Source: Paucibacter sp. Y2R2-4
Lineage (GTDB): Bacteria > Pseudomonadota > Gammaproteobacteria > Burkholderiales > Burkholderiaceae_C
Length of the DNA stretch: 64,000 nt
Reading direction: 5' to 3'
Assembly (NCBI RefSeq): GCF_025717535.1
Contig: NZ_JAJIRO010000004.1
Span: 434,001 to 498,000, forward strand
Part shown: in pieces, positions 9,221-17,499 of the stretch
Position numbering within the stretch: position 1 is the stretch's first letter
Layout: each line of letters starts with the position of its first letter
Made by a program: the position numbers and the translations under genes
The notes under the pieces: model-generated
Told to the model about the DNA's origin: nothing
Databases searched by the model: none
What the model saw: the letters and a program-made list of their open reading frames with translations, nothing else

Positions 9221-11230
9221 TCAGCGCGAACGCAATTCGCGCGTGGTTTGCTCCAGCTCGTTGAAGCGCTGCTGGGCGCTCAAGGGCCGGATGCGGCCTG
9301 CCGCCAGCGCTGTCTGGTCCAAGTTGGCACCCCAGCTCAGGCCGCTGCGCAAGGGCTGCGGCGCGGCCAGGCCGTCCACCAGACTGCTGCTCACCCAAGG
9401 CATGGCCTCGGCCAGCACCAGCTTGACGCGCGGCTTGATGGCCGCCTCGCCAATGCGGCCGCGCTGGCCCCAGTTGACGATCAGATCGGCACTGAGCGCA
9501 CCGTCTTGCAGCTTGTTGGTGACGGCATAGTCGCGCAGCACCCCATAGCGCAGCTGCATCATGGCCTCTTCCAGCAGCATGGCGGCGTCTTCGCGCGAGT
9601 AGCGCTCGCCATCGGGCACGGAGTACGCGTAGTCATCGTTGACCCGGTCGCGGCCGAAGAAGTTGGCTATATCGCCGGGCGTGTAGGACTGCTGCAGCGC
9701 CGTGGGCGTGGCGCCGAAGGACAGCACCTTGGCCAGGCCTTGCATCTCGCTCGAGTAAAACGGCAGCTGCTCGTACAGGCTTTGCGACAAGCTGCGCGCC
9801 GGGCCCGCCTCATAGACGCGCTTATTGCTGGGCAGGGACGCATGCGTGCGCGGCGGCATGAAGTCGGCCGCATGGGTCAACTCATGGAACAAGAGGCTGC
9901 CCAAGGGATAGACCACTTCGGCCAGATTGCGACTGACTCGCGGCTCGCGGGCCAAGCTGGCATAAGCATGGTTGTTGTCCTTCACATAGCGCCAAGGTGA
10001 GGCGTAGTTCAGGGCCGCGCCGAAATTGCTGCGCGGATCGGGCGACTCGCTGACGCTGTCGCGCTGCTCGGGTGTCAGCCAGAGATTGCTGGCATCCAGA
10101 TAAATCGCCCCGGTGGCATTCCAGTAAAACGAGGGCCGCACCCGCCCGCCGATCACGATGGCGGTGACGCTGGAGAGCATGCGACGGAAGTCTTGCTGCG
10201 GATCTTGCTCACGCAAAAAGCGCTCAAAGACCTCGCCCATCCAGTCGTTTGATACCAGCACCCGCTGCATCACCTGTTCCACCGTCGGCACCGCGCCGGT
10301 CGTGGCTTGGCCCAGCAGGGGCAGACGAGCTAGCGTGCACAGATTGTTGGGGTTGCTGGCGCTCAGGCGCGGGCTGTAGATGCACTCGTCCAGCGCCGCC
10401 GCATAAGGCCCTTGGGCCAGATAGGGGTAGACGCGGCTGACCGGGTCTTTGGCGGTGAACAGCGGGTCGCTGGGCAGACCCGTGCCGGGCGCTTGGACCA
10501 AGAGGCTGAACTCGCCGCTGCCTTGCCGGCCATTGGCCAGCGTGACGGTGGCACGCAGGCGTACCAGGGTGTCTTGCGTCACTTGCGGCGCCTTCAGCAG
10601 CAAGCGCCAGGCCGTGCTGTCGCCCAGGTCCACGCTGGGGCCCTCGATCTGCGTCCACTGCACCGTGGCCGCCGCCCACTCGGGGCTGGCCAACTGCGGA
10701 TGCGTAGCCCGCAGCGAGGTCTTGCCCCCGGCCATCACCGAGGGCTCGCCGCGCAGCAGCGGGCTATCGGCATTGGCTGCGGCCTTGGCCTCCAGCGGCA
10801 CGGCTTCACGGTAGCTGCGGCCTTGCTCGTCCACATAGCTGAGCTCAAAGCGATAGAGCTGAGCCGATTGCGGATCCACCGAGATCGCTTGGGAGCGCGC
10901 CGACAGTGGATTCAAGGCCGGCCCGGCCGTTTGCGTCCACTGCAGCTGCTTGAGTTCATGGCCGGCGCAGGCCAGCAGCGTCAACTCGGTATTGCGACCA
11001 GGCTGCGCCGCACTGTCTTGCGCCAAGCGGGCGACCGAGCCGGGCTGGCACTCCGCGCTCAGTGGCGGCACCGGCAAGACCACCGGTGGGCTGACTTCCG
11101 AGTTGCCGCCTCCGCCGCCTCCGCCCCCGCAAGCAGCAAGCAGCATGAGTGGCAGCAGCAACACTGCGAACCAGGACAAAGGCTTGCGCTGACAGCTGAT
11201 CGCGCGGCCTGTTTGGATTGTTTTTCTCAT
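9221..11230 (-). CDS. Putative zinc metallopeptidase lipoprotein
   Basis: This 669-residue lipoprotein has the signal LLLPLMLLAAC followed directly by eight glycines. The N-terminal half (about 60-240) looks like two Ig/PKD-type beta domains (LQWTQTAGPALN and VQWTQIEGPSVD). The C-terminal half contains LLFHELTHAADFMPPRTH, an HExxH zinc-binding motif in a helix. The rest does not match a peptidase family I can name, so enzymatic activity is an inference. It is read in the same direction as the DUF1800 and DUF1501 genes, shares the poly-Gly tether with the former and is separated from it by two hairpins. A purine-rich ribosome site (AGGGGGAG) lies just before the ATG. Confidence 0.7.
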   Translation of the reverse strand: MRKTIQTGRAISCQRKPLSWFAVLLLPLMLLAACGGGGGGGGNSEVSPPVVLPVPPLSAECQPGSVARLAQDSAAQPGRNTELTLLACAGHELKQLQWTQTAGPALNPLSARSQAISVDPQSAQLYRFELSYVDEQGRSYREAVPLEAKAAANADSPLLRGEPSVMAGGKTSLRATHPQLASPEWAAATVQWTQIEGPSVDLGDSTAWRLLLKAPQVTQDTLVRLRATVTLANGRQGSGEFSLLVQAPGTGLPSDPLFTAKDPVSRVYPYLAQGPYAAALDECIYSPRLSASNPNNLCTLARLPLLGQATTGAVPTVEQVMQRVLVSNDWMGEVFERFLREQDPQQDFRRMLSSVTAIVIGGRVRPSFYWNATGAIYLDASNLWLTPEQRDSVSESPDPRSNFGAALNYASPWRYVKDNNHAYASLAREPRVSRNLAEVVYPLGSLLFHELTHAADFMPPRTHASLPSNKRVYEAGPARSLSQSLYEQLPFYSSEMQGLAKVLSFGATPTALQQSYTPGDIANFFGRDRVNDDYAYSVPDGERYSREDAAMLLEEAMMQLRYGVLRDYAVTNKLQDGALSADLIVNWGQRGRIGEAAIKPRVKLVLAEAMPWVSSSLVDGLAAPQPLRSGLSWGANLDQTALAAGRIRPLSAQQRFNELEQTTRELRSR

Positions 11231-11297
11231 TCGCTCCCCCTGCTAACGCCGGCATTGCCCGGCCATCGTCTGGATTCGTCTGTGCCAAACTGAGGCG

Positions 11298-12572
11298 ATG
11301 TTACAAGCCCTCGCCCGCCGCATTGCACCTCTGGGTTTGCCTTTTCGATTGCTCTTGATCAGCGACACCTTGATGCTGCTCTCGCTGATGGTGGGCCATG
11401 TGGCCGTGCCCTGGTGGGTGGCCACGCAAGGCGGTGCGGCAGAGCTGGCGATCTTTGCCGCCACCTTGGCGGGCGCTTCTTTCATCGCCCTGCCGCTGCT
11501 CTCGCCGCTGGGGGACCGCATCTCCAAGCGCCACCTGATTGCCGGCGGCCTGATGCTGATGGCGGCCGAAGGCGTGGTGCTGGCCGCCTTGGCGCAGGCC
11601 GGCTACTACCACCTGAGCTGGGTGATCGCGCTGGAGTTGCTGGCAGTGATTGCGATGGCGGCCATCATGCCGGCCTCGCTGAGCATCGTGGCCGAGCTGC
11701 TGCCGCCCGCGCAGCTGACCGAGGGCCTGGGTTTGCAGAAAAGCGCACAGGCGGTGGGGCGGCTAATGGGCCCGGTCTTGGGCGGCGCGGTCTTGGCCGC
11801 TGCCGGCACCGCGCCAACGCTCTGGCTGCATGCACTCTTGCTGGTCTTTGCCGCCTTGCTGGCGGCACGCATCAAAACCGTGGCGCCCGAGCAGCAAGGC
11901 GCCAAGAAGCACTTTTTGAGGGAGTTGCGCGCCGGCCTGGCGGCCAAATGGAAGATGCCGATGGAGCGCGGCTGGACCTTTGTGTCCTTTCTGGTGATGA
12001 TTTTCTTCGGCCCCGGCATCGGCATGCTGCTGCCGCTGAAGGTGCAATCGCTGGGCTTGTCGGCGGTGTGGCTGGGCGCTTGCGAGGCCAGCTTATCGGC
12101 CGGGCTCTTGCTGGGCTCTTTGGGGGGCTCGGTCTGGCTGGCGCAGCGCATCGGGCGCTTCAACGCCAGCTTGGCCGCGATTTTGATGGAGGGCGTGGTG
12201 ATGCTGGCGATTGGCCTGAACCACCAGCCCTTGCTGCTGGTGCTGGGCTTCGGCCTGTTTGGCGCCTGCATTGCCACCGTGCAGATGGTCGGTCAGACGC
12301 ATCGCCTCTTGGCCATGCCGCAGAGCTACCGGGCCCGCATGACGGCCGTCAATATGATGGCCATGCAAGTGGCCGGCGTCTTGGGGCCAGGTCTTGCCGG
12401 GCTGACGCTGCTGCGCAGCGATGTCGATGCGGTCTATGGCCTGTTTGGCCTGGGCCTGTTTATGGTCGGCCTGGGCTATCTTTTGGTGCCGGGCTACCGG
12501 GCCTTTTTGAACCTGCCCCATGCCGAGGCCGAGGGGCATTACGCCAAGCACTATCCGCAGCTGTTCCGCTGA
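11298..12572 (+). CDS. MFS transporter
   Basis: This 424-residue protein has about twelve hydrophobic segments and the loop 2-3 signature region of the major facilitator superfamily (LSPLGDRISKRHLIAGG). The sequence style (IFAATLAGASFIALPLLSPLGD, then EGLGLQKSAQAVGRLMGPVLGG) resembles the drug/metabolite exporter type (MFS_3), but the substrate cannot be read from the sequence. It is divergent from the HExxH lipoprotein gene across 67 bases and convergent with the small secreted protein gene at 12597. Confidence 0.85.
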   Translation: MLQALARRIAPLGLPFRLLLISDTLMLLSLMVGHVAVPWWVATQGGAAELAIFAATLAGASFIALPLLSPLGDRISKRHLIAGGLMLMAAEGVVLAALAQAGYYHLSWVIALELLAVIAMAAIMPASLSIVAELLPPAQLTEGLGLQKSAQAVGRLMGPVLGGAVLAAAGTAPTLWLHALLLVFAALLAARIKTVAPEQQGAKKHFLRELRAGLAAKWKMPMERGWTFVSFLVMIFFGPGIGMLLPLKVQSLGLSAVWLGACEASLSAGLLLGSLGGSVWLAQRIGRFNASLAAILMEGVVMLAIGLNHQPLLLVLGFGLFGACIATVQMVGQTHRLLAMPQSYRARMTAVNMMAMQVAGVLGPGLAGLTLLRSDVDAVYGLFGLGLFMVGLGYLLVPGYRAFLNLPHAEAEGHYAKHYPQLFR

Positions 12573-12586
12573 GGGCCAGCGCCCTC
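12571..12586. terminator. Short GC hairpin between convergent genes
   Basis: GAGGGC (12571-12576) pairs with GCCCTC (12581-12586) around CAGC, overlapping the MFS stop codon. It could serve both the MFS gene and the leftward small gene; there is no U run. Confidence 0.35.
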
Positions 12587-12596
12587 CCTGTTCGAC

Positions 12597-12809
12597 TCAG
12601 GACTGGCTGCGGCCTTCAATCAACACGGTAGGCAGCTGCTGCACCGGCAATTGCGCCGAGGCCGTCACGATCCGACCCGCTTGCTGCTCTTTGTGATGCT
12701 GCGCCTCGGCCTGGTCGGCCAGGTTCAGCCCGAGCACGGCGGAGGCCGCGACGGCGCCCAGCGCGGTCAGGAAAGTCGTCAAAAGAGAGAAGTCAAAGCG
12801 GGTTTTCAT
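12597..12809 (-). CDS. Small secreted protein with a QLPxVxxxG strand (A)
   Basis: This 70-residue protein has an ATG preceded by AAGGAG at a good distance (7 bases). It has a basic N terminus and a hydrophobic segment (LLTTFLTALGAVAASAVLGL), followed by AQHHKEQ and the C-terminal strand VQQLPTVLIEGRSQS. I do not recognise a named family. The same arrangement (signal segment, then one or two copies of Q-L-P-x-V-x-h-x-G/A) occurs in the 84-residue protein at 38090-38344, so this is a small paralogous group within the window. The strand resembles the TonB box of TonB-dependent receptors; a link to TonB is speculation. Confidence 0.65.
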   Translation of the reverse strand: MKTRFDFSLLTTFLTALGAVAASAVLGLNLADQAEAQHHKEQQAGRIVTASAQLPVQQLPTVLIEGRSQS

Positions 12810-13094
12810 GATGATGCTCCTTGGTGTTGAGGGGGCTCCTCTGTTGCAATGTCTGCAGTGTCCAAAAAACCCCGCCGCGGCGCATGGGGCAAGCGACGAA
12901 ACGCCTGTCTGAGCGGGCGAAGTGAGATTGGCTGCGACGAATGGTCGCCCTGAAACCACCCAATTCGGCCAAATCCGAGCAGCCCTGCCACTGGCTATCC
13001 CTGGAAGTCCCGAGGCCGTCACGATCACAAGTCACTATGGTCGCGTCTGCCGCCCGCATCAGCGGCCGACCAACATCCAGGGAGACACAACACC

Positions 13095-16000
13095 ATGCCA
13101 GCCAACAAACCCGAGACCCAGCTTCAGGGCATCACCGACCTGTGCCTGCTGACCCCCATCAAGCCCGGCTTCGTCACCGCTTTTGAAACCATCAGCCATG
13201 TGGAGCGCCTGCGCCGCGTGCTCAAAACGCTCAACGGCCTGCGCCTGGCGGCGCGCGAGTCCAGCGAAAAACCGGGCCTGTTCACCGATGTAGTGAGCCG
13301 CTTTCGCATCGTGCATTCCTTCCGCTGGGCCATCATCGAGCCCCGCCCCGGCATCGACGCTGAAGGCACGCCGCACAAGTTCTTGCTGAACGTCTGTTTT
13401 GACGGCGGCTGGGAACCGTATATGCGGGTGATCTGGGACGAGCTCGGCAGCATGCTGGACTTGATGCTGTGCCACTGCGAGGGCTATGCGCTGGCGCGCG
13501 AGACCAGCTTCGAGCGCTATATGGCCTGGGTGCGGGCCCATGAGTTCTCGGCCAATTTTCTCTACCTGGCCTCCGGGCGCAGCTGCAGCGACCATGAATA
13601 CCTGGCGGCGCTGGAGCTGCTGCAGCGCCAGAACCCCAGCGCTGGCCCGCTGGAAGCCACCCGCCTGCGCACGCCGCAGCAAGGCAGCGCCAAGCCCTTG
13701 CCCAGCCATCCTCAAGCGCGCTTCGATATGGCGGTGCGCGGCCTACCGGCGCTGGCGGCCTTGCATGGACTGGAGCGTTACTTCCTCGCCGGCGGCGCCC
13801 CCGACGGCGACTGCCTCTTGCGCGCCAGCCGCGACATCTTGTTCGAACTGCTGCAGCTCGACACCTTGCAGCAATTCCCGCTGGCTCCGCCTGCCAACCC
13901 CGCCACCGAGCCGCTGAAGGCCGCCGGCCACCAGCTCCGCCAAGTGCATGGGCGCATGTTGAGCTGGTTTGAACGCACCCCGCAGATTCCACTGGCCCAG
14001 CCGCGTGCGCTGGCCTACTTTGACGCCGACATTCAAGGCGGCATGCTGAGCCCCTACCCCGATTTGAGCGGCGGCGCTCTGGTGCTGCTGCGGGTGGCGA
14101 AGCGGGCCGAGGCGGTGGCCTGGTTGAGCGCTTTTCAAGCCAGCAGCGAGGCCGACACCTTGGGGGCCAAGAAGCCGGCCGGCGGCCTCTACCGCAATGT
14201 GGCGCTGAGCCCGAGCGGCCTGAAAGCCCTGGGCGTGCCGGCCAGCCGCTTGAGCCGTTTTCCGCAAGCCTTTGTCGAGGGCATGGACGCTCGTGCCGGC
14301 ACGCTCGGCGACCTGCGCAACAACCACCCGCGCGCCTGGCGCCTGCCCGCGCGCAACTGGCCCCAAACACAGACTCAGGGCGGCACGGTGGAGTTGGGCA
14401 GCGTGCATGTGCTGATCCAGCTTCGCCATGGCGACAAGCTGACGCCGGCCAAGCTGCAAGCGGCGATTGCGCAGCTGGAAGTCGGCTCCGGTCTGCAGAT
14501 CCTTTCGGTGCAGGCGATGCGGCGCAACAGCGGCGCCCAGGGCGAAACCCGCGAGAACTTCGGCTTTGTGGACGGCATCAGCCAGCCGCAGGTCGTGGAG
14601 CCGCCCGCCGCGAACCCGCCCGCCAGCGATTGGTCGGACGCGGTGCGCCGGGGCGAGTTGTTGCTGGGCTTCCCAACCCGACGCGACCGGGTGGCCGTGC
14701 CCGAGCAGGCCGATGCCTTGCTGGACCTGGGCAGCTTTTTGGTGGTGCGCAAGCTACGCCAATATGTGCGGCGCTTGCATCAGGTCATCGACCCGCAGGC
14801 TCAGGCCCTGAAGCTGCGGCGCGAAGACCTGCTGGCCAAGATGATGGGCCGCGAGCTGAACGGCGCAGCACTGGCCGCGCCGGGCTTGGGCGCCAGCAAT
14901 AACTTCAATTACAGCGCCGATGCCGATGGCGCGAAATGCCCTTTCCACGCCCACATCCGCCGCGCCAATCCGCGCGAGGGTCAGGCCTTGCCTCGGCTGC
15001 TGCGTCGCGGCATGTCCTACGGCCCGGCCTATGTGGAAGGCCAGGAGCCCGAGCAGGAACAAGACCGCGGCCTGATCTTCATGGCCTACAACGCCAATCT
15101 GGCCGAGCAGTTCGAGACGGTGCAGCGCTGGATTGCCGGCGGCAACGCCAGCGGCGGCTACTCGGGCCAAAGCGACCCTTTCTTGGGCGTGCCCGAGGCC
15201 GGCCAGCCGCGCATCTTCCGCTTCGAGCATCAGGGCCAGGCCGTGCATCTGGACCTGAAGGACAAGCCCTTTGTCGAGCTGCAATGGGGCGGCTATTTCT
15301 TTGTGCCCTCGATCAAGGCCTTGCGCAATCTGGCCGCGCTGGTGGAGCTGCCGCTGCCCGAGCCGCAGCTGCCGCCGCTGAAGGCGCCGCCCTTGAACGA
15401 CCGCGCCGCCTGGCAGCTCTGGCTGGAAGACGCCAACAGCCGCGATGCCGCCTGGGCCTATGTGCGCAGCCAGCCCGGCGGCGTGCTGCGCACCGACTAC
15501 GGCGTGCTGGTGGGCGATGCGTCTCGAGTGATGGACGTCTTCCGCGACCCGGCGCAGCGCTATGCGGTGGGCGGCTATGGCGATCGCATGCAACAGTCCA
15601 TCGGCCGCGGCTATCTGGGCATGGACGACGACAGCGGCCACCGCGAGCAGGCGCCGCGCATCAATGCGGCCATCGAAGCCATCAGCGAAGTGCAGGCCTT
15701 CGAGGCCGCTTACAAGGCCGCCGCCGAGATGCTGCGCCAGCTGCGCCTGGGCAATCTGGCGCTAGGCCAGAGCGAAGCTTTGCTGGACTTGGAACGTTTG
15801 TCCGAGCAAGTGCTGGCCGAGCTCTGCCGGCTCTGGTTCGGCCTGCCGAATGGCCAGCAGATGTGGGGCTGCGAATGGCATGCGCCCAGCGAGGGCGAGG
15901 CGCCGCGTTGCCCTCGCGATCTGTTTGCCGTCTCGCGCTATGTCTTCGGACCTCGGCCCACGCCGGTGGTCGAGCAAGTGGCGCGGGCCAAGGGTCAGGG

Positions 16001-16619
16001 CTTGCTGCAAGCGGTGCGCGACTGGCTGGCCACGTCGCCCAAGCTGCCGACGCTCAGCCAAGCCATCGTGGACGCCTTGCAAGAACTGGCGCAGCAGGAC
16101 GCCGACATCATCCCGCGCACGCTGGCCGGCATCATGCTGGGCTTCCCGCCCACGGTGCATGGCAATCTGGTCTCCAGCCTGAGTGTCTGGGTGCTGAGCA
16201 AAAAGCTCTGGGATCTTCAACAAGACTGGCAGCCGCCGGCCGGCGCGACGCTGGAGCAGCGCTACAGCCAAGCCATCGCCGCGCTGCGCCCGACGCTGAT
16301 CGCCACCATGATGGGTCGGCCAGTGCCGGGCATGGTCTGGCGCACCGCGCGCTCGGCCCACACCCTGGGGCAGACCGAGGTGCTGGTGGGCGACAAGATC
16401 ATCGTCGGCATCGCCTCCTGCACCCAGCACAAGCCAAGCGACCATTACCCGATGTTCGGCGGCGACCGGCGTGACGCCCAGTCACCCGCGCCGCTGCATG
16501 CCTGCCCCGGCTATGCCATGGCCATGGGCGTGATGCTGGGCGTGAGCGCCGCCCTGCTGGAAGCCGGCACGCTGCGCAATACCGGTTCGCCGACGGTGTT
16601 GGCCTTGCAGCTGCGCTGA
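13095..16619 (+). CDS. DyP-type peroxidase / cytochrome P450-like fusion
   Basis: This 1174-residue protein has three parts. Residues 1 to about 290 form an alpha/beta domain (FLLNVCFDGGWEPYMRVIWD, then LMLCHCEGY) that I read as a ferredoxin-like module without a clear name. Residues about 300-760 are a DyP-type heme peroxidase: GFVDG at 490-494 (the GxxDG motif), the proximal heme histidine region CPFHAHIRRANPR from 615, and LLRRGMSYG with the distal arginine. Residues about 780-1174 are P450-like, with the heme-thiolate segment LHACPGYAMAMG (Cys1137). The P450 part departs from the norm: no I-helix acid/Thr pair (LAGIMLGFPPTVHGN is there instead), no clear ExxR, and Phe/Gly of the Cys loop replaced. 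This suggests a peroxide-using or isomerase-type P450. No signal peptide; GGGAG precedes the ATG. Confidence 0.88.
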   Translation: MPANKPETQLQGITDLCLLTPIKPGFVTAFETISHVERLRRVLKTLNGLRLAARESSEKPGLFTDVVSRFRIVHSFRWAIIEPRPGIDAEGTPHKFLLNVCFDGGWEPYMRVIWDELGSMLDLMLCHCEGYALARETSFERYMAWVRAHEFSANFLYLASGRSCSDHEYLAALELLQRQNPSAGPLEATRLRTPQQGSAKPLPSHPQARFDMAVRGLPALAALHGLERYFLAGGAPDGDCLLRASRDILFELLQLDTLQQFPLAPPANPATEPLKAAGHQLRQVHGRMLSWFERTPQIPLAQPRALAYFDADIQGGMLSPYPDLSGGALVLLRVAKRAEAVAWLSAFQASSEADTLGAKKPAGGLYRNVALSPSGLKALGVPASRLSRFPQAFVEGMDARAGTLGDLRNNHPRAWRLPARNWPQTQTQGGTVELGSVHVLIQLRHGDKLTPAKLQAAIAQLEVGSGLQILSVQAMRRNSGAQGETRENFGFVDGISQPQVVEPPAANPPASDWSDAVRRGELLLGFPTRRDRVAVPEQADALLDLGSFLVVRKLRQYVRRLHQVIDPQAQALKLRREDLLAKMMGRELNGAALAAPGLGASNNFNYSADADGAKCPFHAHIRRANPREGQALPRLLRRGMSYGPAYVEGQEPEQEQDRGLIFMAYNANLAEQFETVQRWIAGGNASGGYSGQSDPFLGVPEAGQPRIFRFEHQGQAVHLDLKDKPFVELQWGGYFFVPSIKALRNLAALVELPLPEPQLPPLKAPPLNDRAAWQLWLEDANSRDAAWAYVRSQPGGVLRTDYGVLVGDASRVMDVFRDPAQRYAVGGYGDRMQQSIGRGYLGMDDDSGHREQAPRINAAIEAISEVQAFEAAYKAAAEMLRQLRLGNLALGQSEALLDLERLSEQVLAELCRLWFGLPNGQQMWGCEWHAPSEGEAPRCPRDLFAVSRYVFGPRPTPVVEQVARAKGQGLLQAVRDWLATSPKLPTLSQAIVDALQELAQQDADIIPRTLAGIMLGFPPTVHGNLVSSLSVWVLSKKLWDLQQDWQPPAGATLEQRYSQAIAALRPTLIATMMGRPVPGMVWRTARSAHTLGQTEVLVGDKIIVGIASCTQHKPSDHYPMFGGDRRDAQSPAPLHACPGYAMAMGVMLGVSAALLEAGTLRNTGSPTVLALQLR

Positions 16620-16635
16620 GTTTGCAAGAAAAAGT

Positions 16636-17397
16636 TCAGCGGTAGCGGGCCAGCAATCGACCCCAAGCGCCGCTGGCGCTGAACTCGGCGATGGCACGAT
16701 TCAAGCGGTCTAACTTCAGCTCGCTGCGTCGTGACAAAGCGCAGGCCATGGCCAATTGAGAGACCTTGAAATCGGGATGCAGGTCCAGCTTCAAGCCCCC
16801 CGAGCGGCGTTGGTAGTCGACAAAGAGCTGACTGGCGACGGCGTACTGCATGCGCCCCGCCTCCAGCTTGCGCAAATTGGCGTCCATGGTCGGTCCGTCC
16901 TCGCGCACAAAGCCGGCGCCCAACTGCTTTTGCAGCTCGGGATAGAAAAAGCCGTTGACCGTGCCGATGGGCTTGCCAGCGAGGTCAAGCAGCTGGCGCG
17001 GCATGGCGGCGCTGCGCAGGCTCAGGATCAGCTCGGTATCGGGCAGAAAGGGCTCACTCCAGTCGAACGGCCCGGCCAGCCACTGCGGCAGGTAAGCGCA
17101 GGCGATGTCCGCCTGCCCCTGCTCTAAGCGCTCGGCGATGCGCTTGCGCGGCAGGACCAGAAAGCGCGTCTGCAGACCCAGCTGAGCCGACAAGGCCTCG
17201 CCTAAATCGCGGTGAATGCCGCGTCGAAGCTCGTTGTCCTGCAACTCGGCCCAGGGCAAATGCGTGCTGGCATCCACCGCAAACACCAGCGTGTCCGGGG
17301 CGGCGTGGGTGGGCTTGGTCCATGCGCCCAATAGGGCGGCAAGCAATGCGCCCATTGATGCGAAAAAACTCAGCCTTTGACTTCCCGACTCGAGCAT
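16636..17397 (-). CDS. Periplasmic solute-binding protein (SBP_bac_3 type)
   Basis: This 253-residue protein has a signal peptide (LSFFASMGALLAALLGAW, cleaved near HAAP) followed by a type II periplasmic binding fold: LVFAVDASTHLPWAE, GIHRDLGEALSAQLG, RIAERLEQGQADIACAYLP and GKPIGTVNGFFYPELQ. The layout is that of the amino-acid-type (family 3) binding proteins. No ABC permease or ATPase lies beside it, so it may be an orphan sensor-like binding protein; many proteobacteria carry such stand-alone copies. It is convergent with the DyP-P450 gene (16-base gap) and downstream of GH109 on the same strand. Confidence 0.8.
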   Translation of the reverse strand: MLESGSQRLSFFASMGALLAALLGAWTKPTHAAPDTLVFAVDASTHLPWAELQDNELRRGIHRDLGEALSAQLGLQTRFLVLPRKRIAERLEQGQADIACAYLPQWLAGPFDWSEPFLPDTELILSLRSAAMPRQLLDLAGKPIGTVNGFFYPELQKQLGAGFVREDGPTMDANLRKLEAGRMQYAVASQLFVDYQRRSGGLKLDLHPDFKVSQLAMACALSRRSELKLDRLNRAIAEFSASGAWGRLLARYR

Positions 17398-17453
17398 AGC
17401 GGCGCGCTCAGCATTGCCTCAATGCCTCAAGCTTAGCGCCTTCACAAGCCTTC

Positions 17454-17488
17454 GGCGCTGCGCCCGGTGCAAGCCCCCTGGCAGCGCC
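17454..17488 (-). terminator. Hairpin after the GH109 gene
   Basis: GGCGCTGC (17454-17461) pairs perfectly with GCAGCGCC (17481-17488) over a 19-base loop, just past the GH109 stop codon. It probably ends the leftward GalNAc arm. There is no U run. Confidence 0.4.
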
Positions 17489-17499
17489 CAAGCAAGCCT

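Noticed and set aside
14936-16474. Second rightward frame within the DyP-P450 gene
   Set aside because: The main frame has catalytic motifs on both sides of this stretch. The alternative frame is Arg/Ala-rich without a domain.
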